From positions 83,180,450 through 83,244,449 of the forward strand of contig OZ020269.1 of the NCBI GenBank assembly GCA_963971225.1: a stretch of 64,000 nucleotides of DNA, in the 5' to 3' direction. Source of the DNA: Melieria omissa (Eukaryota > Arthropoda > Insecta > Diptera > Ulidiidae). Shown here piece by piece: positions 1-12,399 of this stretch. The translations under genes and the position numbers were made by a program. Numbering within the stretch: position 1 is the first letter of the stretch; each line of letters begins with the position of its first letter. A model generated the notes under the pieces. The model was not told the DNA's origin. It searched no databases and worked only from the letters and a program-made list of their open reading frames with translations.

Positions 1-1319
1 AAAACTGTCAAAAATACCGTAGTGGTTATTCTAGCGCAAAAAAGCACTGTTAAGCAAAAATAAAAAAGAAAAAGAACAATTGTTATTGTCCCAATGCTCC
101 CCAAATTATTGCAGATTAGTAGTAAACGTGACCCAAGTAGGAATTCAGCCAAAGAGGATCACTTCAGGCTACAAACAAACACATTCTTTTCCTCAATTTG
201 AGTTTAAAAAATTACAAAACGCACTAAGTTGGCAACAGTGACGACTGTAGTGTCAAAGTTTTAAGGGCGCACAAAAACAAAACAGAGAGTTGTTTGTCTG
301 TATATTAATTGAACTGTTTGGTGCATAAGAACAGCTTAAAGTTTGCTATTAATTGAACTGCTTGGAACTTAAGAACTGCTTAAAGTTTTTAATCTATGCA
401 ATCAATGAAATATCCAGTGACAGAATAGAGAAACTTTGTAAATGTGAGGCAATTGGTAGAGTAATTCATTGTTGTGCAATAAAGTTACTCGCGGAAATTG
501 TTTTACTTTCATCTTAAGTTCAATATGTGCCAGAAAATTTTAAACAAAAAGTTTTCAAGTACACGAAAGGCTTTAAAGGGAGAAGAACATCAAATTTAGT
601 ATATTTATCGATAATTAGTATAGTTTCTTAATGGATTTGAATACATTTCTTGCACTATTTGGTACATCAAAGAATCTTGCAAGACTAAAGTTGGCGCATT
701 AAAAGGTTTAAAATTAATTGGTTTTACTGTATTTCTTATTAACTCTAAAATAAAACAAACTCCAGTAACTGAAAGTTATATGCATCAATTATTTCTTGAA
801 GAAGTTTGTAAATATTTTCAATTTTAACATTTCCTGAATTAAACAAATTTTGCTTTATTTTCCCTTTTTATTTTATTTGTCTTGTCCTTTTATTTTCAGT
901 ATGACAACTAATAAACAATTAAAGTTATATGTCTAAATATCGATAGTCAGTATTTCTGTCGGTGTGTTTATATTTAACCTTTTTGGCCTTTTTAACGTAA
1001 AACAAATTATAAAAAACATCACCTTTGTTTCGTACTTTTTTCAATTTTAGGTCTCAAATTACTAAACGCTGATAAAGATATACATAAATAGAAATTTTTT
1101 AATCAGAATTTCAATAGCAAAACAAGAAAACATGTAAGCATTTATAATTTTCCAAATTTACTTATTTAACAATTCTAGTGTATATTAAGTAACTCACAGA
1201 CTAATAACAGATTAGTATAAATTATTTAAAAAGGGTGTTCAAGATCAGTTTAAAAGACAATTTAGAAGCTGAAAAAACAACAACATTTTAAAGCGAATTA
1301 ATTTCAGCCAAAGTTCAAG
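1..1319. other. AT-rich noncoding stretch
   Basis: I see no gene. The stretch is strongly AT-rich with scattered stops in all frames. The only structure noted is an imperfect two-copy tandem repeat of 44 bp at 304-347 and 348-391, where both copies open with ATTAATTGAACTG. Confidence 0.6.
304..391. repeat. Two-copy 44-bp tandem duplication
   Basis: Both units begin with ATTAATTGAACTG and continue with matching TTGG, TAAGAAC and GCTTAAAGTTT blocks. They differ at several positions, so this is an old local duplication with no visible coding content. Confidence 0.6.
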
Positions 1320-1886
1320 CCAGGGGCGCAAATTGGGCGTCATTTAGAACAAAGCGGAGAAGATTGAAAACATCCTAACAAGCAGCATGGGACATTCAAT
1401 ACCACCAGAAATTAAATCATGGACACAGGGTCATCCAAATAAGATTCCTCCTATCTTCAAGGAATTTGATATTCAATGAGGAGCACATAGAATTGTACGA
1501 CAGAACAGGGTCAACGAGTCTCAAAGACCGAGGCGCATATCTTATAAAACATTTGGGCTCGTTCAAGTCGTTTGATATACAAACTATGCTACGGCCTTCA
1601 ACCGAAATCTGCATATTCAAGTATAGAGCGGGCTTAGGCTTTAAAGAGCGTTTTCACAGTGTAGGGATCTGTCTACTCTATTTCGCTTGACAAAAGCGAG
1701 CATTGAATATGCTTTAGTAATGGTAAAGTAAAGATGACTGGAAAAGGTGAGCTTGGAATCAGAAATAACTAAAAAGTTCCTTATCTCACTAAGGGACTTA
1801 AGGGGAAAGTTATCGATAGTATAGGAGGTTTGCAGCGGACAACGAGACTTAGAGAAAGCAACATGGGAGCATTTATTGATGTTCAA
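1320..1886 (-). pseudogene. Non-LTR retrotransposon reverse-transcriptase relic
   Basis: On the minus strand, 1886-1641 reads as the late palm/thumb part of a Jockey- or I-like reverse transcriptase: a block close to LKSLSEIR, then SDSKLTFSSH and AYSMLAFVKRN, which is the usual order in these enzymes. Further downstream on the same strand, in shifted frames, come an RRN motif and DLISGGIECP, which match the C-terminal tail of the family. Frameshifts and stops separate the pieces, and neither the endonuclease, the catalytic YADD box nor a 3' tail is seen. It is a short, dead, 5'-truncated fragment. The clade assignment is by resemblance only. Confidence 0.65.
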
Positions 1887-4577
1887 TTGTTTAGTTAACT
1901 ACATTACATTTCATTATTGCTTCATTCGTTACCTATCTACGATATAAAAACTGTTGAGTACTAAAAATTAAATGTGTATAAATATAAATATCACAAAGTA
2001 ATATCTGTCTTTAAGGAAAAATCAAGTATAGAAGAATTTAAATAACAAATTGTCACACTGTTTTATTTATGCTGAGTCCTTTGCCCTACTTACAATATAA
2101 ATTAAAAAATAAGTAATAAATACTAAAAAAAAAATACTGAATAATATTAAATACTGAAAGTGATTCAAATTGAAACCAAATTAAATTCTATTCAACATAT
2201 CAATTTTTATATACTTTCAATGCAACTTCAATTTTATGCAACATGATTTTATGTTCATTTTCATTCTATGTTATTCTATAACTCTCAGAAATTGAAAGCT
2301 AAGCGCCTTAAACTTAAGTTTTAACGATCTTTCAGATAAATCAAAACTATAATGAAAATTTTTTTTTCATTTAAAAAATTTTTTTTTAATTTTTATGTGC
2401 GAAACACTATCTGTTCATTTTTTACCTCCTAGCAATTTTCATGATTTTTTTAATTTTAAAAATTCAAATTCAAATTTGTAGTGTAGCGCTTCAGTAAGTC
2501 GTTGCGGCCGATGCGAGCGCGTTTAAAAAACATCATTTTCGTTGGCAGTGACATAAGGTATTTGCACTTTGCAGCTGTGCGGCGTATAAACTGTCAGCGT
2601 TACAGTGCGAATAATAATGGCGGCAGCGGGCAGCGGGCAGCGGGCAGCGGGTAGCGGCAGCAATTAATGACGTGCTTGTTGGCCATTCACGTTTGCAATA
2701 TAATCCATAATGATAAAATATGCACATGCCGAACGTCGAACGGTGCTGTTAACAAACGGAATGACGTGTAAAGTGCACAGAAACGATTAAAAACTTTTAA
2801 CACAAAATGTGGCTTTTGTATTTCTGGAAAGTAATAAAACAAAAAAATCTACCTGTATTTTTAGATATTTCTTTCTGTACACGTGTTGCAGTCCTTAAAG
2901 AGAGGAAATCTGTAAAATGACAGTTTTTTCTTGAACAAAAGTCAAAGCAGAAAAGCACACAAAGTTGGTATTATAATTGTAATATGGTGAATTTTTGTTA
3001 TTGAAAAATTTTACTAGCTTAAAATTATGAGTAGCCTGGCAACCATCAATTTCAAGATTCTGATTTTAATCTAATTTTTTTGAGTAAAAATCGGTTAGTA
3101 AATGTATTTAAAAATCCTAAATTACTCCTTGTAACAACCTAAGATCGATTTTTCTTAAATCCAGTATCTAATTTTTTTAATATTTTTTGTTTGTATAGTT
3201 TTTATATATTTTGTTTTACTGTCATCCACCCCGCTTCAGCTCTCTCTTCTACCTTATGTCGCCAATTTCTAATCGTTTTTACTTATGTTTCTCACTTATT
3301 TTCAATTTTGTTCATTGTCTCGCAAATTGTCAAAGACTTTTGACCACATTTAAAATTTATTTCCGTATTCCCAAGCAACAACAACAATAACCACAGCACC
3401 GCCAACAACGAAAACGTTTCATGATTCATACGAAATTCTTTGAGCGCCAAGAAATTTTCTTTCTTTCCACTCAACTTTGGCTAATTTTCGACAATCTCCA
3501 AGCGATTTCACTTGACGACGACGCGTTGGGGGCGACTTCAAATAATCACATCGCATTCCTATAACTCAATTCAAATGTAAGCCAATTAGATTTTGCCGCT
3601 GTCGATGCCGCAGTCGAGGCACACAAATCGAATCGAATTTTATTTCATTTTTCTTGCGTCGCCTTGCAATTTTCGTTTCTTTATTTATTTTCGCTGTGTG
3701 TGTCTCTCTGCAGTTCGCTTCGCTTTGAATTGAAATTGTCTCGAATGTGTGTGTGTGTGCGCGCGATGCTCCCCATTTCGTTTTCAGTTGCGCACACAGC
3801 GCCCAACTTGCAGTGTGCGCGGCTGCGGTTATTTTGCGATAACTGGCCACCCCCGACACTCGCTTCACTGCTGCCGTTCGGTGAATTTTGTACATATTTT
3901 TATAATTGCTTGTTTTTTATTTTTTATAAAAAAAAATATGTTAATCATAATAAAAAAGCAACTGCAACGAAATGTGCACAGCCAAAGCGACAGTCGAGTG
4001 TAGGAATGTAAAAGCTATGCTGACAAGCTGGTGGTGGCTTTAGGCGATTGCTGTGCGGCACAGTGGACTAAAGGGCTGACTTTTGTACACTTAGACAACA
4101 GTCCAAATACGAGATTAAATCATAGCTTCATTTGTGTTGAGTGTGCAAGTTGTATACGGTTGGAAGAGACTCACAACTTTGTGCCAATGAGGAACAACTT
4201 GAGAGCTTTTTCGTACTCGTAAGTAATTTCCTCGAAAGTCGAAGGAACATTGCTTTACTGCAATCTTTACTGCCGCATTTGATAGATGAGAGTGAAAACA
4301 AGAAAGCTTCTCACTAAAGGCGGCACTTCACACCAACAAACGAGTAGGTTTGTTGTAGGTTTGGAAATCCTTTTGTGTGGAATCCAAATGGGCTCTCAGC
4401 ATCGAACCCTGGAGAAAAGTCAGATTTAAAAACTAAACAGATTTGAGCTAATCTCAGCCAAATACTTATTTAGCTCTAACTTGAGATTCACTAAGTTAGC
4501 AGTAACAAAATGGCATTCAAGTTGCTTAATTCAGTTGAATTTTTGCCTCATCACGTTAAGTCATTCGACCTGATTTC
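1887..4577. other. AT-rich intergenic DNA with a few simple repeats
   Basis: I find no gene I can support. Notable items are the (GCGGGCA)n microsatellite near 2624-2660 and a TG/CG run near 3744-3766. The moderately GC-rich patch at 3480-4010 holds short overlapping ORFs on both strands that resemble no family. Part of that patch could be a promoter or an untranslated exon. Confidence 0.5.
2622..2660. repeat. (GCGGGCA)n microsatellite
   Basis: About four to five units of a 7-bp GC-rich repeat lie in an otherwise AT-rich region. The last units are degenerate (GCGGGTA, GCGGCA). Confidence 0.8.
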
Positions 4578-4579
4578 TA

Positions 4580-5871
4580 ACACTTCGTTCAATAATGTGT
4601 GTGACTGACACATAGATGGCGGCACTAATACTAAATCAATATTTTTTTCGAAATTGTGAACCTTTTTAGGCTTACTGTCAAAATTATATGTCAATCCGAC
4701 CATTAGTTTACAAGTTACAGTGCTTTAAGTGACACTACTTTTGAGTTTTCAAAAAAAATGAATTCAAAGCAATTCCGTGTGCTGATTTATCATTGTTTTT
4801 TAATGAAAAAAAATACTGTTCAATGCCAGGAATGGCTTGAAAAACATTATTCGGACTCTGCTCCATCAAAAAGAACCATTTGTTATTGGTATGCCGAATT
4901 CAAACGTGGTCGTACAGACACCGATGACATTCCATCTACTGGACGGCCAAATGACGCTGTTATTCCGGAAAACGTTGAAAAAACACTGAAAATCATTATG
5001 TCCCACCGTAAAGTGAAAGTGGGGGAGATTGCTGACATTCTAAAGATATCAGCAGGCAGTGTACACACTATAATACACGAACATTTGGTTATAAAAAAGG
5101 TGTTTTCGAAATGGGTGCCGCGTTTGCTCACACCGGAGCAAAAACAACAACGAATCGATGATTCAAAGAGCTGTTTGGACATGTTTACGCGCAACAAGTC
5201 GGAGTTTTTGCGTCGGTACATCACAATGGATGAAACATGGATCCACCATTTCACTCCAGAGTCAAATCGGCAGTCTGCTGAGTGGCATGCAATCGGTGAA
5301 AGCCGCCCAAAGCGTCCAAAGGCACAAACATCGGCTGGCAAGGTTATGGCGTCAGTAGTTTGGGATGTGCACGGAATAATATTCATCGACTATCTTGAGA
5401 AAGGGAAAACAATCAATAGCGACTATTATATAGCGTTGTTGGAACGTTTGAAAGAAGAAAGAGCGATTAAGCGGCCCCATATGAAGAAGAAAAAAGTGTT
5501 GTTTCACCAAGACAATGCACCGTGTCACAAGTCGATGAAAACGATGGCAAAAATACATGAATTGTGCTTCGAATTGCTTCCTCATCCCCCCTATTCTCCA
5601 GATCTGGCCCCCAGCGACTACTGGCTCTTCGCAGACCTCAAAAAGATGCTCCGTGGTAAGAGATTTGGCTCAAATGATGAAGTAATCGCCGAAACTAACG
5701 CCTATTTTGAAGGCAAAGAAAAATCGTTCTACAAAGGCGGTATCGAAAGATTGGAAAAGCGTTGGAATGATTGTATCTCCCTAAAAGGGGACTATGTTGA
5801 TGAATAAAAACGAATTTTGGCAAAAAAATGTGTTTTAATTAGTTAGTCACACACATTATTGAACGAAGTGT
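4580..5871 (+). mobile_element. Complete mariner element, irritans-type, with intact transposase
   Basis: The element is 1292 bp. Its terminal inverted repeats start ACACTTCGTTCAATAATGTG. They match perfectly over 27 bp (4580-4606 and 5845-5871) and less well for a few bases beyond. Both ends are flanked by TA (4578-4579 and 5872-5873), the expected target duplication. It contains one uninterrupted transposase frame. Size, TA target, repeat length and catalytic motifs all fit mariner. The near-perfect repeats and open frame suggest recent insertion and possible activity. Confidence 0.95.
4758..5807 (+). CDS. Mariner transposase (irritans-type), apparently full length
   Basis: This 349-residue enzyme would cut and re-insert the surrounding element at TA sites in the nucleus. 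The first 110 residues are the paired helix-turn-helix DNA-binding region. The linker motif WVPRLLT is at about 119-125 (family form WVPHEL), and the DD34D catalytic triad is Asp158 (MDETW), Asp252 (HQDNAPCH) and Asp287 (YSPDLAPSD). The usual family length is 345-350, so nothing is missing. The first ATG lies 178 bp inside the 5' repeat and the stop 64 bp before the 3' end, which is the normal layout. The protein is close in character to the irritans subfamily, which includes Himar1. No stop or frameshift was seen. Whether it is active cannot be told from sequence alone. Confidence 0.95.
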   Translation: MNSKQFRVLIYHCFLMKKNTVQCQEWLEKHYSDSAPSKRTICYWYAEFKRGRTDTDDIPSTGRPNDAVIPENVEKTLKIIMSHRKVKVGEIADILKISAGSVHTIIHEHLVIKKVFSKWVPRLLTPEQKQQRIDDSKSCLDMFTRNKSEFLRRYITMDETWIHHFTPESNRQSAEWHAIGESRPKRPKAQTSAGKVMASVVWDVHGIIFIDYLEKGKTINSDYYIALLERLKEERAIKRPHMKKKKVLFHQDNAPCHKSMKTMAKIHELCFELLPHPPYSPDLAPSDYWLFADLKKMLRGKRFGSNDEVIAETNAYFEGKEKSFYKGGIERLEKRWNDCISLKGDYVDE

Positions 5872-5873
5872 TA

Positions 5874-7373
5874 GTATTGTCCATTTCAGTAGATTATTCC
5901 ATTCCAGTAGATTATATCTCCAACTTTCACACCAAAACTGTAAATGGGACTTTTTTATATTCCAAGGCACATCAGTATCTTTCGTTGGGTAATTTGAATT
6001 TTTGCAATAAAAAAGAGTTTTATTTTTATCCTTAAAGTTCATGTAGTACCCAATTCAAAAGGATTAATTATCTAAAACTCTTTAGAAAATCTTTTAAGCC
6101 AGTTACATCAGTCAATTTACATAGATCTTAAAGGTGTAAACTCTCTGAAAGACCCAGGTTCAGTTTAGTTTTGAAGCCACATAATGTCACCTACGCTTAG
6201 ATGCCCAACTAAAGTAATAACAGTAGTGAAGTTGAAGAGTATTTCATGCAAGTCTCCATACTGTCTAATACTCTGAAGTAACTCCACTGGTGGCCATAAA
6301 TTTTTAATACGTTTATTTTAAGTTTTCAATAAACTTAAAGTGCATTCACCCAGTGAACAACCTCAGTGGGTGGAGACCAATTTTACAAGATCTCTCTCCG
6401 CCGATACTAAAGTACATTCCACATCTATAGACTTAACTATAGACTATATACAACTTAACTCTGCTTAGCCAATGTTCGTCGTTTCAACGTCCATTGTTCT
6501 AATACAGATCGATCTCAGAAAAAAGGAGTAAAAAGGGAGTCATTATTTAGCAAAATATAATAAAACCCACACACAAAAATGTTTGTTATCTAAATATAAA
6601 ATACCAAATATGATCTTTTTTTAATTTTCATTCACTTTAAACTAATTTTATGCTCTGGCGGCTTCTCAACCCTTTCGACCCCAAAGTTGCCTGAGAGCAA
6701 CTTCACCTATTTGTCATCTTATAGCAAAAACTACGATTAATTTATGGGTTTCATTTAAGTCTGCACCAACAAATTAATATTTCTAGGAGTGAAATCAAAG
6801 CAAACTACAAAAATGTTACTTTTATGCCCAAAATAATTGCCAATAATTTGCAGCGAGATCGGGGAAAGTTTGTGTTCTAATTGAAGTCTACGAATTGGGC
6901 GCGTTTGATCAAAACCCTTTTTCTTTAATAACGGTTAAATAAAATCAAACAGTGATAATTTTTTATTTTTCCATAAAGATTAAATAATTTTTCTGTAATT
7001 AAAAAATATTCATACACAATTTATTTAACACGTTTTAAGCTAAAATTGTTCAAAAGTAAACTAGCTCTAAAATTTTAACAAAGAGGCGTGGCAACTTCAA
7101 ATGTCGTATGCACACTGCTTAGGAAAGTGTTTTATGATTTAAATACAAAAAAGTAATATCGAGACACAGAATAAAATTCGGGGCGAAAGGTTTAAAATCG
7201 ATCTTAAAACTATGTTCGTCGAGTCCACGAACATTGCCTTTAACGTATACTATATGGTTAGCTCTTTAGGGTTAAGAGACTATTTATTTTTACCAGGACA
7301 ACATTTAAAACGATTCCACTGTACTTTGGGTGCAATACGAAGATTACAAAGCAAACGTTTACGAATGCTTTAT
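5874..7373. other. AT-rich intergenic DNA
   Basis: I see nothing beyond AT-rich unique-looking sequence with short random ORFs. A short local duplication around CAGTAGATTAT lies at 5888-5915. Confidence 0.5.
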
Positions 7374-9850
7374 ATATGGGCATCTCCCAGTGGCACGGAC
7401 GCGACATTCGCACGCTTTCAATTACACCAAAAACAAGAAAGAAACACAAAAAGTCGATATGTTGTTTTAGTGTTCTAACGCGCTGAAATGGTGCTACATT
7501 TTAGAAATATATTGGAAAGATTTAGTACAAATTAGTACAAAATAAGAAGCAATTATGCAATGAAACGGACGCGACAAAAAAAAGAAGTTTTTTGGAAGCC
7601 CTTATAGAAATATACAAAATTTAGCGATTTTTGGGAACTTTTTTTTTATATATATACATGCAAATGAAGGTCAAAGGATAACTTTTCTTCGTAGACTTAT
7701 GAAATATGAGAATTTTGTCTTACCTTTTTTGAATTAGGTATATCATGAATACGGACGCGACATCACGGACGCGACAAATTTTTCCAAGGGTATTCCCCTT
7801 ATTAAATACAGTAATGGTTTTCATTATAACACTTCAGCTTTTAATAAAAAATAACACATAACAAGTTAAATTCAAGTTACAGCAATCAAAATAAGGAAAA
7901 AATAAAGTTAAAAGTTCTTAGTGTGGTTTATTTAATTTTCCTGAGGAACTCTATTGGAATTAGATCTTGTTTAATATCGTGCGCACAGCTCTTACATACA
8001 TACATTAGCAATGCACCTTTCATTCATCACATCGTAGCAAACTGGTTTTAGAAATAACTTAATAAATTAATTAAATTAAATTAATTAACTAGCTGAACAT
8101 ATTTGTACAGTATTTTTCATTAACCTTTTCCGGAAATTTGTATGATATATCGTACCATTTTTTTAAAGATTTTTTTTTTTCAGCGAACGTTTTTCTTATG
8201 AAACGGTTTTTAAATTCTTATTAAGTAGGTTATGTTTTCCATTCTGTTTAAAAATATAAATCACAATAGCCGTGGCTATACAGTGTGAGTGCGATTTGTA
8301 AGCAGCTCTTTGCAAGAATTTGGCGATGCGATGCTTCTGCGGAGGAATTTTTAAATATGTAAAACTTTTTAGTAGCAAAAAGACAAACAATTTCAAAGTT
8401 TGAATCTCAGTTCATTTAAAAAACTTATTAAATTTAACAATTTTTGCTTCTAAATATTTTTCCCGAGCCTTTAAAAAATTGGACGATATATCGCACAATA
8501 CGATATACGAATGAATATACGAATACGATATACGAATACGATAGTATTGTACACAAGGGTTGCAAAGCTTTGTACGATTTGTCGTACAAATGGCAGGCAA
8601 AGGTTGCAAGTGATGTAGCATTTTTTTTTAAGTTATGGAATTGGTAACAGAATTTTTCTGTTTGCCTGAATGCCACGCCCATCACTAAATCGTATGACTA
8701 ATAAAATTCGACTGTTTGACTATTTCTATTCAGAAATAACAATTACTTAACGATTTTGTGTTTCTCTGGGCAGACACAGATTATGTAAGGTTAGACATGA
8801 GTACTTCTTGCCACTCCCACTACGATAATAAGAATCGGCTATATTCGGTATCTTTCTACAAAGCTATATGGTGTTTAGTTGATTCTGTGTTTTATTGAGG
8901 GGAAAAGGGCTTTGCAACAGCAGTAACGGTTTTATAAGGCCTGATAAATGTTACTCAATTGTTTATATATATAATTTATATAGTTTTCGATCAAAATGAA
9001 ATCACGTTTTGATTTTTGTTGTTAAATTTATATTTTCTTACCAAATAATCCAATGAATTGTTCATAAAATTAAAAAAAAACGAAAAAAAAAGTTTCATGC
9101 ATTTTTACTCCTTCGCGGACCATTGTACAATATAACATACAAAATTGATTGAGCTGTAATTCCCAACATAAATGATTTTTTTGATATTTTCTTGTATTTT
9201 ATTACTAAAATGTTCAATGAGTCAATATTTTGAAAAAAAAGTTGTATCTCAAGAAATGCGGAAATTTACCGGAAATCGCAAAACAATCGAATCGATTCAG
9301 AGCTTCCGGTTACGGACGCGACACATTTTAAACACCCATAAAATTGTTTTCCGATTTTGCCGGGAACCAATTATTATATTTTCCTAACGGGAACAATGCA
9401 CCTATTTAAAAACTGACAGCTACTTGCATTTGAAAAGTTTGTCCACTAATGGCAACAACTAATAAGGTTTTTTGGGCACGGACGCGACAATAGGATACAG
9501 GAAGAAGCAAACTAAACAAACTTCCATTCTTCGAACTCCACTTTCTCTCGCTTTCTCTAATACATAAGATTGTTGTTAGTAGAAAACTTTTGCATTACAA
9601 GAAAAATATAATATTACTTGAATAAGACAAAAACGCAACGACAAAATCTGCATATAATTCGTCAAAAGGCTCAGAAAAAATTTTTTTTCTTTTACAGTAG
9701 TATATTTCGGTCAAAAATTAAAAAAAATTAAAAATTCTTTTACATTTATAAAATATAGATATTTAAGCTGTATTATTGGATAATAAAAAGTTTTTCTGAG
9801 CAATTTGAATTTTTCACTCGTGGTGGACCTTTTTTGGGAGATGCCCATAT
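7374..9850. mobile_element. Unidentified 2.5-kb element with terminal inverted repeats and subterminal 12-mers
   Basis: A perfect 16-bp inverted pair, ATATGGGCATCTCCCA at 7374-7389 and its complement at 9835-9850, brackets 2.45 kb without a coding frame over 100 codons. Six exact copies of ACGGACGCGACA lie inside at 7395, 7565, 7751, 7765, 9312 and 9478, all in the same orientation. Four cluster near the left end and two near the right end. Such CG-rich 12-mers stand out in AT-rich DNA and look like subterminal transposase-binding repeats of a non-autonomous DNA transposon. If the true repeat is GGGCATCTCCCA, both flanks are ATAT, a possible 4-bp duplication. I could not assign a superfamily. 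Confidence 0.6.
8496..8543. repeat. Short ATACGATATACGAAT repeat run
   Basis: Inside the unidentified element, ATACGA, ATATACGAAT and ATACGATATACGAATACGAT alternate over about 48 bp, forming an irregular tandem run. Confidence 0.6.
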
Positions 9851-11509
9851 GTGAGTAAAGTAGCTAAAACTTTAAGAACAACTCTGAAATTTTAAAGCGA
9901 AATGTAAATTTTAAAGATTCAAAACTTCAAATAATCAAACACTTCCTCAGAATACTCCAATATTTTGTTAAAAGTTAAGTAATGAAATATTGGAAAATCG
10001 TTTTGGCAACAACTGTAAATGCCAAAAACAACAATTAAGCTTTGTAATTGTAGCTTAAAGTAAACACCAACAATTAAGGCCAGTTGTCAGGTGCTCAGGT
10101 GGCTACCAGGCGACCACTCACAGCTCAAAGATGAAAACCATAAACAAGTCGCATGGACGCAATGAACAGCAGCCAAGTAGCAGCAAGTGACTCAAAAGCG
10201 AAAAATTCCGCGCAATAATTGATTGTGATAAGTGCCGCAGCAGCGCGAACGACAGAGCACACAATGCTATTGAAGAAGTGAGGAAATTGCGAGAGAAAAG
10301 CCATGAAGCGACCGGCGAACGAGGCGAAATGCAACGTTGCAAAGTGGATGCAATGTGCGAGATGTATAGACGAATGGATAGACAGACAGACATCTGGATT
10401 GCACGGATGCGAAATGTGAAGGCAAACGCAGACGTAGACAACTGCACTCGCTGCGACTGCGACCATTGCACGGAGTTGTGCGCGCGCAAAAGGAGCACAA
10501 ACGGCACACATGAACCACCGATAAGCCGGCGACGGAGCGCGGCAAGTAGGAGCGAAGTTGCAGTTGGCCGTTTTGCTGAATTGGCGCATTGCAGGGGCTG
10601 TGACTACAGCTGCTGGGCGCCTAGTAAGCGCCAAGCGACAAACACCTGGAATGGGGGAAAACTGCGCGGCACTTGTTCCCAAGGAATACACAAACGCGCG
10701 TACGCACGGCAAGGACCCCAGGGAGCAGCAGCACACAACGCGTAGGGAATCGCGCAGGCACAACTCAATTGCTGGCTGGAATGAAAAGCGAGGAAGCGAG
10801 CGGCACACAAGTGGTGCCGGTTGTCTGACGCATCGAAAACATGCACCGACTACAGCGCGACGGACGGACAGCGCGAGCTGCCGGCAAGTGAAAATTGCAG
10901 CCGCGTATCCTGTGTACGCGTGTGATGCATTTCAGCGCGCCTGCTAGACAAATGCGCCGCACGGAGACACACACGCACACACAGGTGTCAGCGGCTGGAG
11001 TAATACGTGTACATTTGTGTGTTGCGGCAGTGTTGGGTCAGTTGCCCAGTTGCGACATTGTCTACAAGCTCATGTATGTAGATAAACAGTAAGCAGAGTC
11101 AAAAAAAGCTATAAAGTCAAACTATTGCAAGGCAATGTTGAATAAGAATTGAAAGCGCTGTAAGTAATGGTGGAGTTATTCTCAGGTGGAGTTGAGGATC
11201 GTAAGAAATGTTGCACGTAGAGAATGTAAGCTTTAATTTAGAGATACAAGGTAGATATATAGATTGGCAAATGAGAAAACGTAGACTTCAGTTTGAAAGT
11301 TTTCCAATAAGTTTAACTGACTTGTTACTACTCGACAATTTTTTTTGAAAATAAGTTTTTGATGAGAAAGTGTCCTAAATCGATTATCTTGTAAACTGGC
11401 AAAATTTCTAAAAATTTAAAAGATTTTTAAATTTGAAAACATTTCTGGATTTTTTTCTACCGACAAAATTTTAAACAAAAATCAAACTGACTGCGCTCTG
11501 CCTTTATCG
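9851..11509. other. Intergenic DNA with a GC-rich island at 10.1-11.1 kb
   Basis: From about 10080 to 11090 the sequence turns GC-rich, with many CpG, CGCGC and CACACGCACA motifs, and holds overlapping ORFs of up to 227 codons on both strands. None resembles a protein family, and open frames on both strands are expected from GC-rich DNA. Two E-boxes (CAGGTG) lie close together near 10088-10099. A promoter with an untranslated first exon is one possible reading. Flanking parts are plain AT-rich DNA. Confidence 0.4.
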
Positions 11510-12399
11510 CAAAAAATATTATTGCTTGTAAAAACGGCTACTTTGAAAATAGCGAGATGAAAACTACATATTTTTACTGGAGAAAATTAAAATTTTAAAT
11601 TAATACTAATACTAATTTTTTTCAAATGTTTGTTACCGAACCCTTTTTTTTATGTTATAACAAAACAGCAACCATATCGTTCTGGCTATAATAATTACTT
11701 ACCTAAACACAAAATTGCTAAAGCATACCTAAAAATCAAATATTTCTATATCTACTTGATCTAAAATTATTTAAAAAATGTATCTGAATTGAAACAAAAA
11801 GTTACCGTAGGAACACAATTGGAGCGTATGGACGTATGGGCGCACGGCGTACGGCGTAAATACGCTGTCGAAATACCTTCAGACGTTGCCTTGCTCACAA
11901 TTCCAGCGTGAGCAGCAACGTATAAAATACTCAAAATACGTTTTTCAAGTGTCAAAAAATGAATAATACGCCCATACGCGGCGTAAAAAATAGAAATAGA
12001 TCTAAGTGAACGTACGACGTTTTTACGCTCATACGCTTGCGTCGTCAATTGTGTGCGCTTTCATAGAAATATATGAAATTGAATTTGACAACGCAATACG
12101 TCGAACGTAAATACGCTCATACGCTCCAATTGTGTTCCTACGGTAAAATTCAAAAATTCTATTTCTTTTTGCTTCTTCTTTCTTTACTATGTAAAGATAT
12201 AGCATGAAAAAAAGTGTATACTTTTCTTTCTTAAACTTAAATATTCAGTTTATTAATTTTATATTATTCTTAAAACTTCAATCTATTCCAAGGACCAACA
12301 ACAAAAATGACGGTGGCAAAAATGATGATGGCCATAGAGGGTTAAGACGTTCACAAAGTAGCATGTTGCCATATGGCAACCAAATAGCGACAGGGTTAA
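11510..12399 (-). mobile_element. piggyBac-like element copy A (interrupted by a MITE)
   Basis: The outer end is a TTAA at 12396-12399 preceded by CAGGG, and the palindrome GTTGCCATATGGCAAC lies just inside at 12365-12380. The sequence to the left is the reverse complement of copy B at 16265-16770 over about 500 bp. Shared landmarks are GCTTCTTCTTTC, GTGTATACTT, the block TTTTTACTGGAGAAA and the CAACCATATCGTT region. A 339-bp MITE splits this copy. No second TTAA end was recognised, so it is a truncated or partial copy. piggyBac-like is inferred from TTAA plus CCCT ends only. Confidence 0.55.
11805..12143. mobile_element. 339-bp MITE with 26-bp inverted repeats
   Basis: The left repeat starts CCGTAGGAACACAATTGGAG at 11805 and matches the complement of the right end over about 26 bp (12118-12143). 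TA flanks both ends (11803-11804 and 12144-12145). The interior is rich in CGTA/TACG words and could fold on itself. It sits inside piggyBac-like copy A, and the uninterrupted copy B serves as an empty-site comparison, confirming the borders. A TA target fits Tc1/mariner-type mobilisation, but the source family is unknown. Confidence 0.8.

Noticed and set aside
4360..4420. B-box-like TCGAACCC in a possible SINE
   Set aside because: No A box, tail or target duplication could be found.
10125..10808. 227-codon ORF on the minus strand and overlapping plus-strand ORFs
   Set aside because: GC-rich DNA gives long open frames by chance; ORFs are open on both strands at once, and no domain or splice pattern is recognisable.
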